64,000 nucleotides of DNA from the NCBI RefSeq assembly GCF_027853235.1, contig NZ_WKJG01000039.1, positions 149,780 through 213,779 on the forward strand, read 5' to 3'. The notes beneath the pieces were generated by a model. The model saw nothing but the letters and a program-made list of their open reading frames with translations, was not told where the DNA came from and made no database searches. The position numbers were made by a program, and so were the translations under genes. This stretch comes from Aliibacillus thermotolerans (GTDB lineage Bacteria; Bacillota; Bacilli; Bacillales; Marinococcaceae). The first letter of the stretch is position 1. Each line of letters starts with the position of its first letter. Shown one piece after another: positions 55,698-64,000 of this stretch.

Positions 55698-55945
55698 TCG
55701 GCTTTCTCCGCTTTTCTCTGTCTAGCTTCAGTAACTAGGCCTCTTGGATGCAGGAACTTTGCTAAAATCGTGCCTGTTCTAGGCATAACGCAGAGGTCAA
55801 CACGTCCTGCGCCTGTGATTACTCGGCGCAAAAGAAAACAGAGAAGTATTGCAGTGTAGATTTTGTGTGCAACGCAGAAGTCAGTACATCCTGTACAAGT
55901 CCAGTGCTTATCGCTCGTGTTCAGTTGCCTCCGCTTTTCGTTCAT
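55698..55945. repeat. Bacillus-type intergenic repeat element
   Basis: One end reads CTCCGCTTTTCTCTGTCTAG(CTTCAG), the other GTGCTTATCGCTCGTG followed by TTCAGTTGCCTCCGCTTTTC. These are the ends of an interspersed palindromic element I recognise from many Bacillus genomes (GTCTAGCTTCAGCGCC...GCTTATCGC...CTTCCGCTTTTC). Shared CTCCGCTTTTC words bound it. It covers the last codons of ysdB on the minus strand. No transposase lies inside. Confidence 0.6.
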
Positions 55946-56318
55946 CAATAAATTCTTTGATGGGGGGTTTCCATTCGATGGTGGCTTCGGGGTAGTGTTG
56001 GTGTATTTCTTTTTCCAAAAAGATAAAATCTTTAATGTGGAGTCCTTTTAATTTGTCTTTTTGCTTTACCCATATGGAGACAGAGACGACGTCGAATGCT
56101 TGGTCTGTCGTACCTAAAAATTTTTCTCCTTCAAACATGACGCCTTTGTACGTAATAAAAAAGTTTTTGCGGACGTCTTTTGGGTCGTCAAAAAAATAAA
56201 ACTGCTTTTTTTCATGAGCAAGTTCGAGTTTTCGTTTCGGATTTAAAATGTATTTTACGATTGTATATATTAAAATAATAAGTGCGACGAAAATTAGAAC
56301 ACGCAGTAGTAATGCCAT
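55908..56318 (-). CDS. ysdB: Sigma-W regulon-type membrane protein YsdB
   Basis: 136 residues: N-terminal membrane helix (about 3-22), then a basic stretch and a soluble domain (QFYFFDDPKDVRKNFFITYKG). It matches YsdB, which belongs to the sigma-W regulon in B. subtilis. ATG 56318 has AAGGAGGAAG upstream; twelve earlier codons are rejected. The last ten or so residues (RKAEATEHER) are encoded by the intergenic repeat, so the original C-terminus has probably been replaced; B. subtilis YsdB is about six residues shorter. Confidence 0.85.
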   Translation of the reverse strand: MALLLRVLIFVALIILIYTIVKYILNPKRKLELAHEKKQFYFFDDPKDVRKNFFITYKGVMFEGEKFLGTTDQAFDVVSVSIWVKQKDKLKGLHIKDFIFLEKEIHQHYPEATIEWKPPIKEFIDERKAEATEHER

Positions 56319-56412
56319 GTGAACTTCCTCCTTACGTGAGTGGATAACGAACATGGTATTGTTACTTCTATTTTAAACGAAAATGAGAGAGAAGGGAAAA
56401 GATATTATCCAA

Positions 56413-56898
56413 ATGGAACGGTTATTTTCAGTGCAACGAAAACTAGATGAGCGAATTGAACGAGAGCATCAATTAGAGAACAAAGATTTATTTTCGGATA
56501 AAGTGTTAGCTTTTATGACGGAAGTGGGAGAGCTGGCAAATGAAACACGTTGTTTCAAATTTTGGAGTCGGAAACCCCCTTCGGAAAAAGAGATAATATT
56601 AGAAGAATATGTAGATGGCATTCATTTCTTGTTGTCATTAGGACTGGAATGTGGTTTTGAAGAAATACCTCCTTTTCCAAATGAAGAAAGAGAAGAAACG
56701 CCTTTACAATTGCACTTTTTACATGTGTTTCAATGCGCTTCGCAATTTCACGAGTCCCCAAACAGAGAAACATACCATCATTTGTTTGCAGAATACTTAA
56801 AACTTGGAGAAGGAATTGGGTTTACAAAAGACGAAGTAGAACGGGCGTACTACGAAAAAAACGAAATCAATCATCAACGCCAAACGGAAGGATATTAA
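56413..56898 (+). CDS. All-alpha dUTPase family protein (MazG-like)
   Basis: 161 residues. [19 protein letters not shown] begins the helical bundle; the metal motif is [15 protein letters not shown] (ExxxE) with EEYVDGIHF (ExxxD) on the next helix, as in dimeric all-alpha dUTP pyrophosphatases. It would hydrolyse dUTP to dUMP. The start is uncertain: ATG 56413 matches the family N-terminus but its RBS is poor, and ATG 56383 is in frame ten codons upstream without an RBS. Confidence 0.8.
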   Translation: MERLFSVQRKLDERIEREHQLENKDLFSDKVLAFMTEVGELANETRCFKFWSRKPPSEKEIILEEYVDGIHFLLSLGLECGFEEIPPFPNEEREETPLQLHFLHVFQCASQFHESPNRETYHHLFAEYLKLGEGIGFTKDEVERAYYEKNEINHQRQTEGY

Positions 56899-56968
56899 TT
56901 TTTTTGTATTAGAAAAACATAACGGATATACTACAAAGTGGAAAGATCGTTATTTGAAGGAGGAAAAA

Positions 56969-58048
56969 ATGATGGATGAGACAGTACAAATGTTAAAGGA
57001 ACTGACTGATGCGAATGGGATTCCGGGAAATGAAAAAGAACCGCGCGAAGTGATGAAAAAGTATATTACGCCATATGCTGATGAAATCAGTTACGATAAT
57101 CTCGGGAGTTTCATTGCGAAAAAAACTGGCAAAGCTGGCGGGCCAAAAATTATGATTACTGGGCACTTAGACGAAATTGGCTTCATGATAACTCGCATTG
57201 ATGATAACGGATTTTTAAAATTTGAAACCGTTGGCGGCTGGTGGAGCCAAGTGATGCTGGCCCAACGCGTTACCGTCATGACGCGAAAAGGGAATATTGT
57301 CGGAGTGATCGGTTCAAAACCACCACATATTTTACCGCCGGAACAGCGGAAGAAGCCCGTAGAAGTAAAGGATATGTTTATTGATATTGGTGCTTCCAGT
57401 AAAGAAGAAGCGGAAAGTTTTGGCGTCCGTCCAGGGGATGCAGTGACACCAATCTGTGACTTTACGGTGATGAAGAATGAAAAAATTATGATGGCGAAAG
57501 CGTGGGACAATCGTATTGGATGTGCCATTGCCATTGAGGTGATGAAACGTTTAAAAGACGAAAACCATGACAACGTCGTCTACGGTGTAGGTGCGGTCCA
57601 AGAGGAAGTAGGACTTCGCGGGGCAAAAACGGCAGCACATAAGATAGAGCCGGATATTGGTTTTGCGGTGGATGTAGGTATCGCAGGGGATACGCCGGGT
57701 ATTTCAGCGAATGATGCCACTGCGAAGATTGGAGAAGGACCACAAATTATGATTTATGACCGCTCCATGGTTTCTCACAAAGGTCTTCGTGATTTTGTGA
57801 CAGATATTGCGGATGAACATGAGATTCCTTATCAATTTGAAGCGATGAGCGGTGGTGGAACGGACGCCGGGTCGATTCATTTATCCGGAGATGGGGCACC
57901 TTCATTGGCTATTACAGTCCCGACCCGCTACATCCATACCCATGCATCTATCCTGCACCGTGATGATTTTGAACATGCCGTACAACTCATTACAGAAGTA
58001 GTGAAAAGATTAGACGAAGAAACGGTTCGGAAAATTACATTTGAATAA
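56969..58048 (+). CDS. ysdC: M42 family metallopeptidase YsdC
   Basis: 359 residues. [41 protein letters not shown] and the final [10 protein letters not shown] carry the two-metal ligands and catalytic glutamate of M42 aminopeptidases (glutamyl/deblocking type, forming dodecamers). First of two adjacent ATG codons chosen, behind GAAGGAGG. In B. subtilis it lies near ysdB, as here. Confidence 0.93.
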   Translation: MMDETVQMLKELTDANGIPGNEKEPREVMKKYITPYADEISYDNLGSFIAKKTGKAGGPKIMITGHLDEIGFMITRIDDNGFLKFETVGGWWSQVMLAQRVTVMTRKGNIVGVIGSKPPHILPPEQRKKPVEVKDMFIDIGASSKEEAESFGVRPGDAVTPICDFTVMKNEKIMMAKAWDNRIGCAIAIEVMKRLKDENHDNVVYGVGAVQEEVGLRGAKTAAHKIEPDIGFAVDVGIAGDTPGISANDATAKIGEGPQIMIYDRSMVSHKGLRDFVTDIADEHEIPYQFEAMSGGGTDAGSIHLSGDGAPSLAITVPTRYIHTHASILHRDDFEHAVQLITEVVKRLDEETVRKITFE

Positions 58049-58314
58049 ATTTTAGGATAAAGCGGTCAGAACCCCCTATATGCAAGCGAGCGAGTTTTCA
58101 ATAGGAATGAGTCCGTGGCACGAGGAAGCGTGGAAACAAAGCTAGCAGGTATTCGCTTTGTTTCCAGTTCAAACGGAAGCAACATGAATACTTACCTCGC
58201 AGGCTTTTCTTCCGTGCTTCCCATTTTTTTCGTAATTACATGTAACGTCTTGGACAAGCGACAAATCTTGTTGCCTCGCCTCAAACGGCATTTTGGAGAC
58301 GATGTTGTTGTACG
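58049..58314. other. Intergenic stretch between ysdC and sspI
   Basis: Contains a perfect inverted repeat GGAAACAAAGC / GCTTTGTTTCC (58132-58164) and two GGAAGC words exactly 52 bases apart (58123, 58175), suggestive of very decayed 52-bp family units. No gene and no strong T-tailed terminator. Confidence 0.4.
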
Positions 58315-58524
58315 TCACGCTTGTAAACCGGAAGAAATTTCTTGGACTACTTTATCTTTGTCACTGTCATTTGCGTGTTGCCAAAACACTTCAAATAATA
58401 CGCCAAGCCCTGGTAACATTTTTTCTTCTCCACTTTCAACAGCATCTTGAATGGTTGCTTCCAGTTGCTCTGGAGTGTGATTAGAGACGTTTTGTAAAAT
58501 CGCTTCTCGTAATTGGAATGACAT
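58315..58524 (-). CDS. sspI: Small acid-soluble spore protein SspI
   Basis: 69 residues: MSFQLREAILQNV, NHTPEQLEATIQDAVE, EKMLPGLGVLFEVFWQ are the SspI signature. A minor SASP made in the forespore. AGGAGGAG precedes the start on the minus strand. Divergent from ysgA as in B. subtilis. Confidence 0.96.
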   Translation of the reverse strand: MSFQLREAILQNVSNHTPEQLEATIQDAVESGEEKMLPGLGVLFEVFWQHANDSDKDKVVQEISSGLQA

Positions 58525-58674
58525 GTCATCTCCTCCTTATACATCATGTGAAAATTCAGGTCAGCCTGTTTGTTTCATATGATCCGTTTTACATTTTCAA
58601 GGGAGCACGGGTTGTTTGTAGTATGGGACATGTCGATCGAAAATATGTACAACATTTAAAGGATAGGGAATAAG

Positions 58675-59439
58675 ATGAAACGGATTGAATCGGTAAAAAA
58701 TTCATTTGTGAAGAAAATGAAACAGTTATATCAACGGAAGCATCGAGAGAAAGAAGGGCTTTTTCTGGCGGAAGGATTTCATCTCGTAGAAGAGGCATTC
58801 AACGCCAATATTCGTATTGACCAATTCATTGTTCAAGAAGGGACAAATCTGCCATCTCGTATTCCATTTTCGGGTTTTGAATTAACGATTGTCTCAAAAG
58901 AAGTGATGAAGGAGTTAAGTAGTACAGAAACGCCACAAGGGATCATTGCTGTTTGTCATTTGCCTGAGGAAGAAAAGATTACAATCGAAAAAGGAAAAAA
59001 ATATTTGCTCGTAGATGGGGTGCAAGATCCCGGAAATGTTGGTACGCTTATTCGAACAGCTGATGCCGTAGGATTACAAGCAGTACTACTCGGAAGCGGA
59101 ACGGTCGATCCGTATAATGAGAAAGTGATTCGTGCATCACAAGGATCATTATTTCATTTACCCGTCATAAAAGGAGACATTGGTGAATGGATGAAAACTT
59201 TACAAGCAAAAGGAATTCCTATTTTTGGCACAGCGATTGAAAAAGGGACATCTTACACCGCCATCGAACGTCAAAAAGAATTTGCTTTAATTGTTGGAAA
59301 TGAAGGACGAGGGGTAAACAAAGAATGGTTAAATAAAAGTGACCAAATCATTTATGTCCCTATTTATGGTAACGCGGAATCATTAAATGTATCTGTTGCC
59401 ACCGGAATTTTACTTTACCACTTAAACGACGTCCGCTAA
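58675..59439 (+). CDS. ysgA: SPOUT-family 23S rRNA methyltransferase-like protein YsgA
   Basis: 254 residues. N-terminal substrate-binding domain, then the knotted SPOUT domain with motif 1 (DPGNVGTLIRTADA), motif 2 (LIVGNEGRGV) and motif 3 (AESLNVSVATGILLY). 2'-O-ribose methylation of rRNA is the family activity. AAAGGATAGGG precedes the ATG. Lies between sspI and the pheST T-box as in Bacillus. Confidence 0.92.
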   Translation: MKRIESVKNSFVKKMKQLYQRKHREKEGLFLAEGFHLVEEAFNANIRIDQFIVQEGTNLPSRIPFSGFELTIVSKEVMKELSSTETPQGIIAVCHLPEEEKITIEKGKKYLLVDGVQDPGNVGTLIRTADAVGLQAVLLGSGTVDPYNEKVIRASQGSLFHLPVIKGDIGEWMKTLQAKGIPIFGTAIEKGTSYTAIERQKEFALIVGNEGRGVNKEWLNKSDQIIYVPIYGNAESLNVSVATGILLYHLNDVR

Positions 59440-59455
59440 GTATGCAAATCATCAT

Positions 59456-59484
59456 TTGCAAACCGACAAAATATTTCTTATACT
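59456..59484 (+). promoter_or_regulatory. Sigma-A promoter of pheST
   Basis: TTGCAA, 17-base spacer, TATACT; the transcript would start near 59491 and carry the T-box leader. Confidence 0.75.
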
Positions 59485-59490
59485 AGTTTA

Positions 59491-59752
59491 CGTATACAAT
59501 GAAATAAACGAAAAAAGCGAGGAAAGAGAGTAGTAAGTCTATCCGCGTTGCTATGCAGGGAGGAAATGTCATAGACTGGAAGCATTTCTATAGCAGACAG
59601 ACTGAATTCGCTCTGGAGCTGACACTGTAACACAAGGTTTACTTGTAAAAGTGTTCCGGATCATCCGTTATGTAAATGAAGTGAACTGTGAAAACAGTTA
59701 ACAAGGGTGGTACCGCGAACCTTCGTCCCTTATTTAGGGATGAAGGTTTTTT
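59491..59752 (+). promoter_or_regulatory. T-box leader of pheST
   Basis: AACAAGGGTGGTACCGCGA (from 59700) is the T-box antiterminator sequence. It precedes the terminator AACCTTCGTCCCT / AGGGATGAAGGTT with a T tract. GACTGAATTCGCTCTGG near 59600-59615 contains a TTC (59607-59609) in the place expected for the phenylalanine specifier. Uncharged tRNA-Phe should relieve termination. Confidence 0.93.
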
Positions 59753-59786
59753 TATTGTGTGAGAGAGAAAGGGAGGTTTTTAAAGT

Positions 59787-60821
59787 ATGATTGATCAACT
59801 GGAGCAAATAAAACGTGAAGCGTTAGCAGAAATAAAACAAGTGGATTCGCCAAAGGATTTGGATACTGTCCGTGTGAAATATTTAGGGAAAAAAGGTTCC
59901 ATTACGACGGTACTTCGCGGAATGGGCAAATTGTCTGCGGAGGAAAGACCGAAAGTTGGGCAAAAGGCAAATGAAGTTCGCGAAGAAATCCAAGCTTCTT
60001 TAGACAAAATGTTCGCGGAACTGGAGGAGCGAGCATTAGCGGAACAGTTAGAAAAGGAACGCATTGATGTCACTTTGCCAGGACGAAAAGTACATATGGG
60101 AGCGCGCCATCCGTTAACGGCAGTGGTAGAAGAAATTGAAGATATTTTTATCGGACTCGGTTTCCAAGTAACGGAAGGTCCGGAAGTAGAGACGGATTAC
60201 TACAACTTTGAAGCGTTAAATTTACCGCCGGAACATCCGGCGCGGGAAATGCAAGATTCCTTCTATGTAACCGAAGATATTTTGCTCCGCACCCACACGT
60301 CACCGGTACAAGCCCGGACGATGGAAAAACATGAAGGAAAAGGTCCGGTGAAAATTGTCTGCCCGGGAAAAGTGTATCGCCGAGACGATGATGATGCGAC
60401 GCACTCTCATCAATTCATGCAAATTGAAGGATTGTACGTAGATGAAAACGTGCGAATGAGTGATTTAAAAGGGACGCTTGAAACTTTTGTGAAAGAATAT
60501 TTTGGGGCAGATAGAAGCATCCGCTTGCGCCCAAGCTTTTTCCCATTTACAGAACCATCAGTGGAAGTAGACGTTTCTTGCGGCTCTTGCGGAGGAGATG
60601 GCTGCCGCGTTTGTAAACAGACGGGATGGATTGAAGTATTAGGAGCGGGAATGGTACATCCACGCGTGTTAGAAATGAGCGGTTTTGACTCGAAAAAATA
60701 TAGCGGTTTCGCGTTTGGGATGGGAGTCGAACGTTTTGCTTTACTGAAATACGGAATTGATGACATTCGTCATTTTTATACGAACGATCTTCGTTTCTTA
60801 GAGCAATTTACTTGGGAATAA
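59787..60821 (+). CDS. pheS: Phenylalanyl-tRNA synthetase alpha subunit
   Basis: 344 residues. N-terminal coiled coil (about 1-90), then the class II core: [14 protein letters not shown] (motif 1), [20 protein letters not shown] (motif 2) and [17 protein letters not shown] (motif 3). It forms an alpha2-beta2 tetramer with PheT. GGGAGG precedes the ATG. Confidence 0.97.
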   Translation: MIDQLEQIKREALAEIKQVDSPKDLDTVRVKYLGKKGSITTVLRGMGKLSAEERPKVGQKANEVREEIQASLDKMFAELEERALAEQLEKERIDVTLPGRKVHMGARHPLTAVVEEIEDIFIGLGFQVTEGPEVETDYYNFEALNLPPEHPAREMQDSFYVTEDILLRTHTSPVQARTMEKHEGKGPVKIVCPGKVYRRDDDDATHSHQFMQIEGLYVDENVRMSDLKGTLETFVKEYFGADRSIRLRPSFFPFTEPSVEVDVSCGSCGGDGCRVCKQTGWIEVLGAGMVHPRVLEMSGFDSKKYSGFAFGMGVERFALLKYGIDDIRHFYTNDLRFLEQFTWE

Positions 60822-60833
60822 GGAGGGGTCTTC

Positions 60834-63251
60834 ATGCTCGTATCATACAATTGGTTAAAGAATTACGTAGAGATTGATGATTTAACAGTGGAAGAATTAA
60901 GTGAAAAATTGACCCGGGGTGGAGTGGAAGTGGATGCGATTCATCCTCGGGGAGAAAAGATTTCTCATCTTGTCGTCGGCTTGGTGGAAAAAGTAACCCC
61001 ACATCCAAATGCAGATAAATTACGCGTTTGTCAAGTGAATATCGGGGAAACCGTGTCCCAAATTGTATGCGGGGCACCGAACGTAGCGGAAGGACAAAAA
61101 GTAGTCGTTGCAAAACCAGGAGCAGTGCTTCCGGGAGACGTACAAATAAAAGCGACGACAATTCGAGGAGAAACGTCAGAAGGAATGATCTGTTCTCTCG
61201 ATGAGTTAGGAATTGAACAAAAATTAATTTCAAAAGAGTGGCAAGACGGAATTTATGTATTGCCAGAAGAAATAGAAGTCGGAACGGATGCAGCAAAAGT
61301 GCTCGGCTTAGATGACACGGTGCTAGAATTAGACTTAACGCCAAACCGTGCCGACTGTTTAAGTATGATTGGAGTTGCTTACGAAGTAGCAGCACTTCTA
61401 GGTAGAGAAGTTCGTCTTCCAGAGCGCACATTTACAGAAACGAATGAAAAAACGTCCGACTACATACGTGTCGAAATTCAACAAAAGGAAGACAACCCGT
61501 TTTACTACGCTCGCGTCATAAAAAATGTGACGATTGGTCCGTCTCCTCAGTGGATGCAAAACTATCTCACTGCTGCTGGAATTCGACCAATTAATAACGT
61601 CGTAGACATCACAAACTTTGTTCTAATGGAGTACGGTCAACCGTTGCACGCATTCGATTACGATCGGTTCGGTTCTAAAGAAGTCGTTGTTCGCCGCGCC
61701 CATGACGAAGAGAAAATCACGACTTTAGACGGCGAAGAACGGGTGTTGTCGCCGGAGCATTTAGCGATTACGAACGGAAAAGAACCAGTCGCTTTAGCAG
61801 GAGTCATGGGTGGCGCTTTTTCTGAAGTACAAGAAGATACGACAACCGTATTGTTAGAAGCGGCTTATTTTTCTCCGATTCGCGTACGCCGTGCCTCTCA
61901 TGCTTTCGGTCTTCGCAGTGAAGCGAGTCAACGGTATGAAAAAGGAATTGATCCATTCCGAGTGGAAGAAGCGGCGGAAAGAGCCCTTTCCTTACTGGAA
62001 AAATATGCAGGGGGAGAAGTGTTACAAGGAGTTGTAGCCCAAGATTATCGTGTACAAGAAAAGCGCACGGTAACATCGACGACAGACCGATTGAATCAAA
62101 TTTTAGGTACGAACATTGCGACGTCTGAAATTCTTTCCATCTTTGAACGCCTTCGTTTTGAAGTGACGGAAGAAGACGAAGCGTTTACTATTCACGTACC
62201 GACGCGTCGTTTAGATATTTCCATTGAAGAAGATATCGCAGAAGAAGTTGCCCGGTTGTATGGTTATAATAAAATCCCAACGACACTTCCAATAAGTAAG
62301 ACGACTCCGGGAGCCCTCACTGCAGAACAAAAGGCCCGTCGCCAAGTTCGTCGTTATTTAGAAGCGAGTGGCTTTAGCGAAGCATTGACGTATTCCCTCA
62401 CGAGCCCGGAAAAAACGACTCGTTTTCTATTAGAAGAAGTGCCTGAAACCGTTCGTTTGTCGATGCCAATGAGTGAGGAACGAAGCGTGTTGCGCACGAG
62501 TTTAATTCCACACTTACTCGATGCAATTCAGCATAACTTAAACCGTCAAGTACGCGATGTCGCTTTATTTGAAATCGGGGATATATTTATCGCACAAAAA
62601 GAAAATGACCTACCAACGGAGAAAATGCTACTCGGCCTTGCGATGACCGGAACGTGGGAGTCTCATCGTTGGCAAGGAGAGGAAAAGAAAGTCGATTTTT
62701 ATGTCATCAAAGGGGTGTTAGAAGGTCTATTTGCGAGCCTCGGTATTTCAGAAGAAGTGACGTATTCTCCTTCTGAACGTCCAGATATGCATCCGGGAAG
62801 AAGTGCAGACATTCATTGGAATGGAGAATTCATTGGAATTGTTGGTCAAATCCACCCACTAACAGCAAAAGAATGGGACGTGAAAGAAACGTATGTTGCT
62901 CAAATTTATCTTGGGCATTTATTAGAAAAAGAAAAAGAAGTTCGTCTATATGAACCGCTCCCTCGCTATCCATCCATTACTCGGGACATCGCTTTAGTTG
63001 TGGACAAAGATATTTCCGCAGGGGATGTAAAAGCAGTCATTGCGAGCGCTGGTGGTGAGCTATTAAAACAGATTACTTTATTTGACGTGTATGAGGGAGA
63101 ACATTTAGAAGAAGGAAAAAAATCCCTCGCTTTCTCACTCGTCTACTTGGATCCAAATCGCACGTTAACCGACGAAGAAGTGACAACCGTGCATGAAAGT
63201 GTATTACAAGAATTAGAAACAAAACTTCATGCCACATTGCGGGATAAATAA
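60834..63251 (+). CDS. pheT: Phenylalanyl-tRNA synthetase beta subunit
   Basis: 805 residues. tRNA-binding EMAP-like domain (about 40-150, KVTPHPNADKLRVCQV), B3/B4 editing domain, B5 domain, catalytic-like core and the C-terminal ferredoxin-fold anticodon-binding domain (PRYPSITRDIALVVD). AAGGAGGGG precedes the ATG; twelve bases after pheS. No normal terminator follows directly; the next structure is the reversed 52-bp array. Confidence 0.97.
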   Translation: MLVSYNWLKNYVEIDDLTVEELSEKLTRGGVEVDAIHPRGEKISHLVVGLVEKVTPHPNADKLRVCQVNIGETVSQIVCGAPNVAEGQKVVVAKPGAVLPGDVQIKATTIRGETSEGMICSLDELGIEQKLISKEWQDGIYVLPEEIEVGTDAAKVLGLDDTVLELDLTPNRADCLSMIGVAYEVAALLGREVRLPERTFTETNEKTSDYIRVEIQQKEDNPFYYARVIKNVTIGPSPQWMQNYLTAAGIRPINNVVDITNFVLMEYGQPLHAFDYDRFGSKEVVVRRAHDEEKITTLDGEERVLSPEHLAITNGKEPVALAGVMGGAFSEVQEDTTTVLLEAAYFSPIRVRRASHAFGLRSEASQRYEKGIDPFRVEEAAERALSLLEKYAGGEVLQGVVAQDYRVQEKRTVTSTTDRLNQILGTNIATSEILSIFERLRFEVTEEDEAFTIHVPTRRLDISIEEDIAEEVARLYGYNKIPTTLPISKTTPGALTAEQKARRQVRRYLEASGFSEALTYSLTSPEKTTRFLLEEVPETVRLSMPMSEERSVLRTSLIPHLLDAIQHNLNRQVRDVALFEIGDIFIAQKENDLPTEKMLLGLAMTGTWESHRWQGEEKKVDFYVIKGVLEGLFASLGISEEVTYSPSERPDMHPGRSADIHWNGEFIGIVGQIHPLTAKEWDVKETYVAQIYLGHLLEKEKEVRLYEPLPRYPSITRDIALVVDKDISAGDVKAVIASAGGELLKQITLFDVYEGEHLEEGKKSLAFSLVYLDPNRTLTDEEVTTVHESVLQELETKLHATLRDK

Positions 63252-63321
63252 AGGTCCGAAGAGGTTGTCTTAAAGTCTTGAAAAATAAATCGAGAGTTTC
63301 TTTCAACAATCATTTAGCGCT

Positions 63322-63578
63322 GAAACGGTGCCATACATCGTGCATGGATTGCTTTCACAATGGTGTTTGGATTGAAACGGTGCCATGATCCGTTCATCGC
63401 TTGTTTCCACAAACTATTTTTGAATGAAACGGTGGCATGAGCGATCCATGGCTTGCTTCCACAAGCAATACTTTGATGAAACGATGGCATGACCCATCCA
63501 CGACTTACTTCCATCAACAATTTGGTGTTGGAAACATGCCTATTCGGTCAAGAGGCGTTTCCAGAAGCAATTTTTGAT
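63322..63578 (-). repeat. Degenerate 52-bp tandem repeat array (site 3, reversed)
   Basis: Units beginning GAAACGGTGCCAT start at 63322, 63374, 63426 and 63478 (52 apart), then 63531 (53) and end near 63578 (48). Read on the minus strand they match the 16.1-kb family (GGAAGCAAGCCATGG, TCATG, CACCGTTTCA). These units are better preserved than at 16.1 kb. They abut without spacers and follow pheT. Confidence 0.85.
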
Positions 63579-63595
63579 GAAGGGGTAACAAAAAA

Positions 63596-63630
63596 TGTCC
63601 AAAAAGTCACCAATCATGACTTTTTGGACA
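63596..63630 (-). terminator. Hairpin sharing its stem with the nrnA terminator
   Basis: Perfect TGTCCAAAAAGTCA / TGACTTTTTGGACA with a seven-base loop. On the minus strand it is followed by TTTTTTG, so it has terminator form there, although no gene reads into it within the window. It lies 18 bases from the end of the reversed array, the same relative order as at nrnA. Confidence 0.7.
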
Positions 63631-63642
63631 GCTCCATGAAAT

Positions 63643-63684
63643 AAATGACCCACTGCATCTTGGAGATGATGCTGTGGGTCATTT
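63643..63684 (+). terminator. Terminator-like palindrome at the intron insertion site
   Basis: AAATGACCCACTGCATC / GATGCTGTGGGTCATTT, 16 of 17 positions paired, immediately upstream of the group II intron 5' end. The tail that would have been the T tract appears to be split by the intron. Confidence 0.7.
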
Positions 63685-63687
63685 CCA

Positions 63688-64000
63688 GTGCGCCCAGCAT
63701 GGGTTATAACTTGGTGGTGAAAGTCCACTACAGGCTTGGCAGTAGGAACTGTTAGCTGAAGGCAAGGGTGTCCGTGGTGACGCGGAATCTGAAGGAAGCT
63801 GGAGGCAAATTCCCGAACTGACGAACAGGAACTGCATACAAGGCTGACTTGGAATGGATGAGTTTGCTGAACAAAACAAAGTCCAATACTGCCCGAGTTC
63901 CATACAGTAAATGCAGCAGTTACATGGGAGGAAGGTTATAACTCTTACCTGGGGAGGTCTCACAAGGGTTATTCAATTAACAATTGCCTTAGTGATAAGG
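63688..64000 (+). mobile_element. Group IIC intron, 5' part (cut by the window end)
   Basis: GTGCGCCCAGCATGGG at 63688 is the typical 5' end of a bacterial group II intron. Conserved domain I words follow in order: GGCAAGGGTGTCCGTGG, GGAATCTGAAGGAAGC, ATGGATGAGTTTGC, ACAAAACAAAGTCC and, near the end, CTTACCTGGGGAGGTCT. The string closely follows the Oceanobacillus iheyensis group IIC intron as I remember it. Insertion right after a terminator palindrome is the class C habit. The reverse transcriptase frame should lie beyond the window. Confidence 0.92.

Noticed and set aside
55688..55948. 86-residue minus-strand frame through the intergenic repeat
   Set aside because: Made of repeat sequence and overlaps the rplT-side gap and ysdB end; no domain.
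63314..63520. 68-residue minus-strand frame in the pheT-side array
   Set aside because: Also produced by the 52-bp units; no RBS or domain.

Overview
The window is a chromosomal segment of a spore-forming, low-GC Gram-positive rod of the family Bacillaceae. The gene order from ezrA through nifZ-thiI, ytcJ-sppA-yteJ, ytfI-ytfJ, ytxK, ytkK-ytkL-ytoI-ytpI-nrnA, ytrI-ytrH, dnaE-ytsJ-accDA-pfkA-pyk, citZ-icd-mdh, phoPR, polA-mutM-ytaF-coaE-gapB-nrdR-dnaB-dnaI, ytxC, thrS, infC-rpmI-rplT, ysdB-ysdC, sspI-ysgA and pheST follows the Bacillus subtilis backbone as I remember it. Sporulation genes (ytfJ, ytrH, ytrI, ytaF, sspI), bacilliredoxin-type ytxJ and two tRNA-synthetase T-box leaders agree with this. 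The species cannot be named from the sequence alone.

Layout. 1-7.8 kb: cell-division regulator EzrA, a small membrane protein, the cysteine desulfurase/ThiI pair, an amidohydrolase, signal peptide peptidase SppA and an RDD membrane protein. 8.2-17.8 kb: sporulation-linked YtfI/YtfJ, a methyltransferase-like protein, UspA, YtkK/YtkL, YtoI, YtpI, NrnA and the divergent YtrH/YtrI pair. 17.9-32.2 kb: a central-metabolism block, with DnaE followed by malic enzyme, acetyl-CoA carboxylase carboxyltransferase (AccD/AccA), phosphofructokinase, pyruvate kinase and the citrate synthase/isocitrate dehydrogenase/malate dehydrogenase group. 32.4-36.8 kb: PhoP/PhoR and an HflK/HflC pair. 36.9-46.4 kb: replication and repair (PolA, MutM, NrdR, DnaB, DnaI) with CoaE and gluconeogenic GapB. 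46.6-51.6 kb: the more variable part, with a futalosine-pathway radical SAM enzyme, YtxC, a YusW-like lipoprotein, an MDR-family oxidoreductase, YtxJ and a macrodomain protein. 51.7-63.3 kb: T-box/thrS, the L20-type leader with infC-rpmI-rplT, ysdB, a dUTPase-like protein, YsdC, SspI, YsgA and T-box/pheST. From 63.688 kb to the window end lies the 5' part of a group IIC intron inserted just behind a terminator-like palindrome.

The coding content is ordinary; the unexplained structure lies between genes. A degenerate family of abutting 52-bp repeat units occurs behind nrnA (about 16.04-16.42 kb), in reverse orientation behind pheT (63.32-63.58 kb), and as about two units before infC (54.03-54.12 kb). 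At the first two sites the array sits next to a hairpin with the same stem (TGTCCAAAAAGTCA), in the same relative order, so the hairpin plus array looks like one duplicated composite element. A possibly related repeat cluster follows gapB. A long-range inverted repeat enclosing a 14-bp hairpin fills the citZ-icd gap, and a Bacillus-type intergenic repeat forms the end of ysdB. Regulatory sites read directly include a double CcpN-type box before gapB, an AUU start codon for infC, T-box motifs before thrS and pheS, and many intrinsic terminators.
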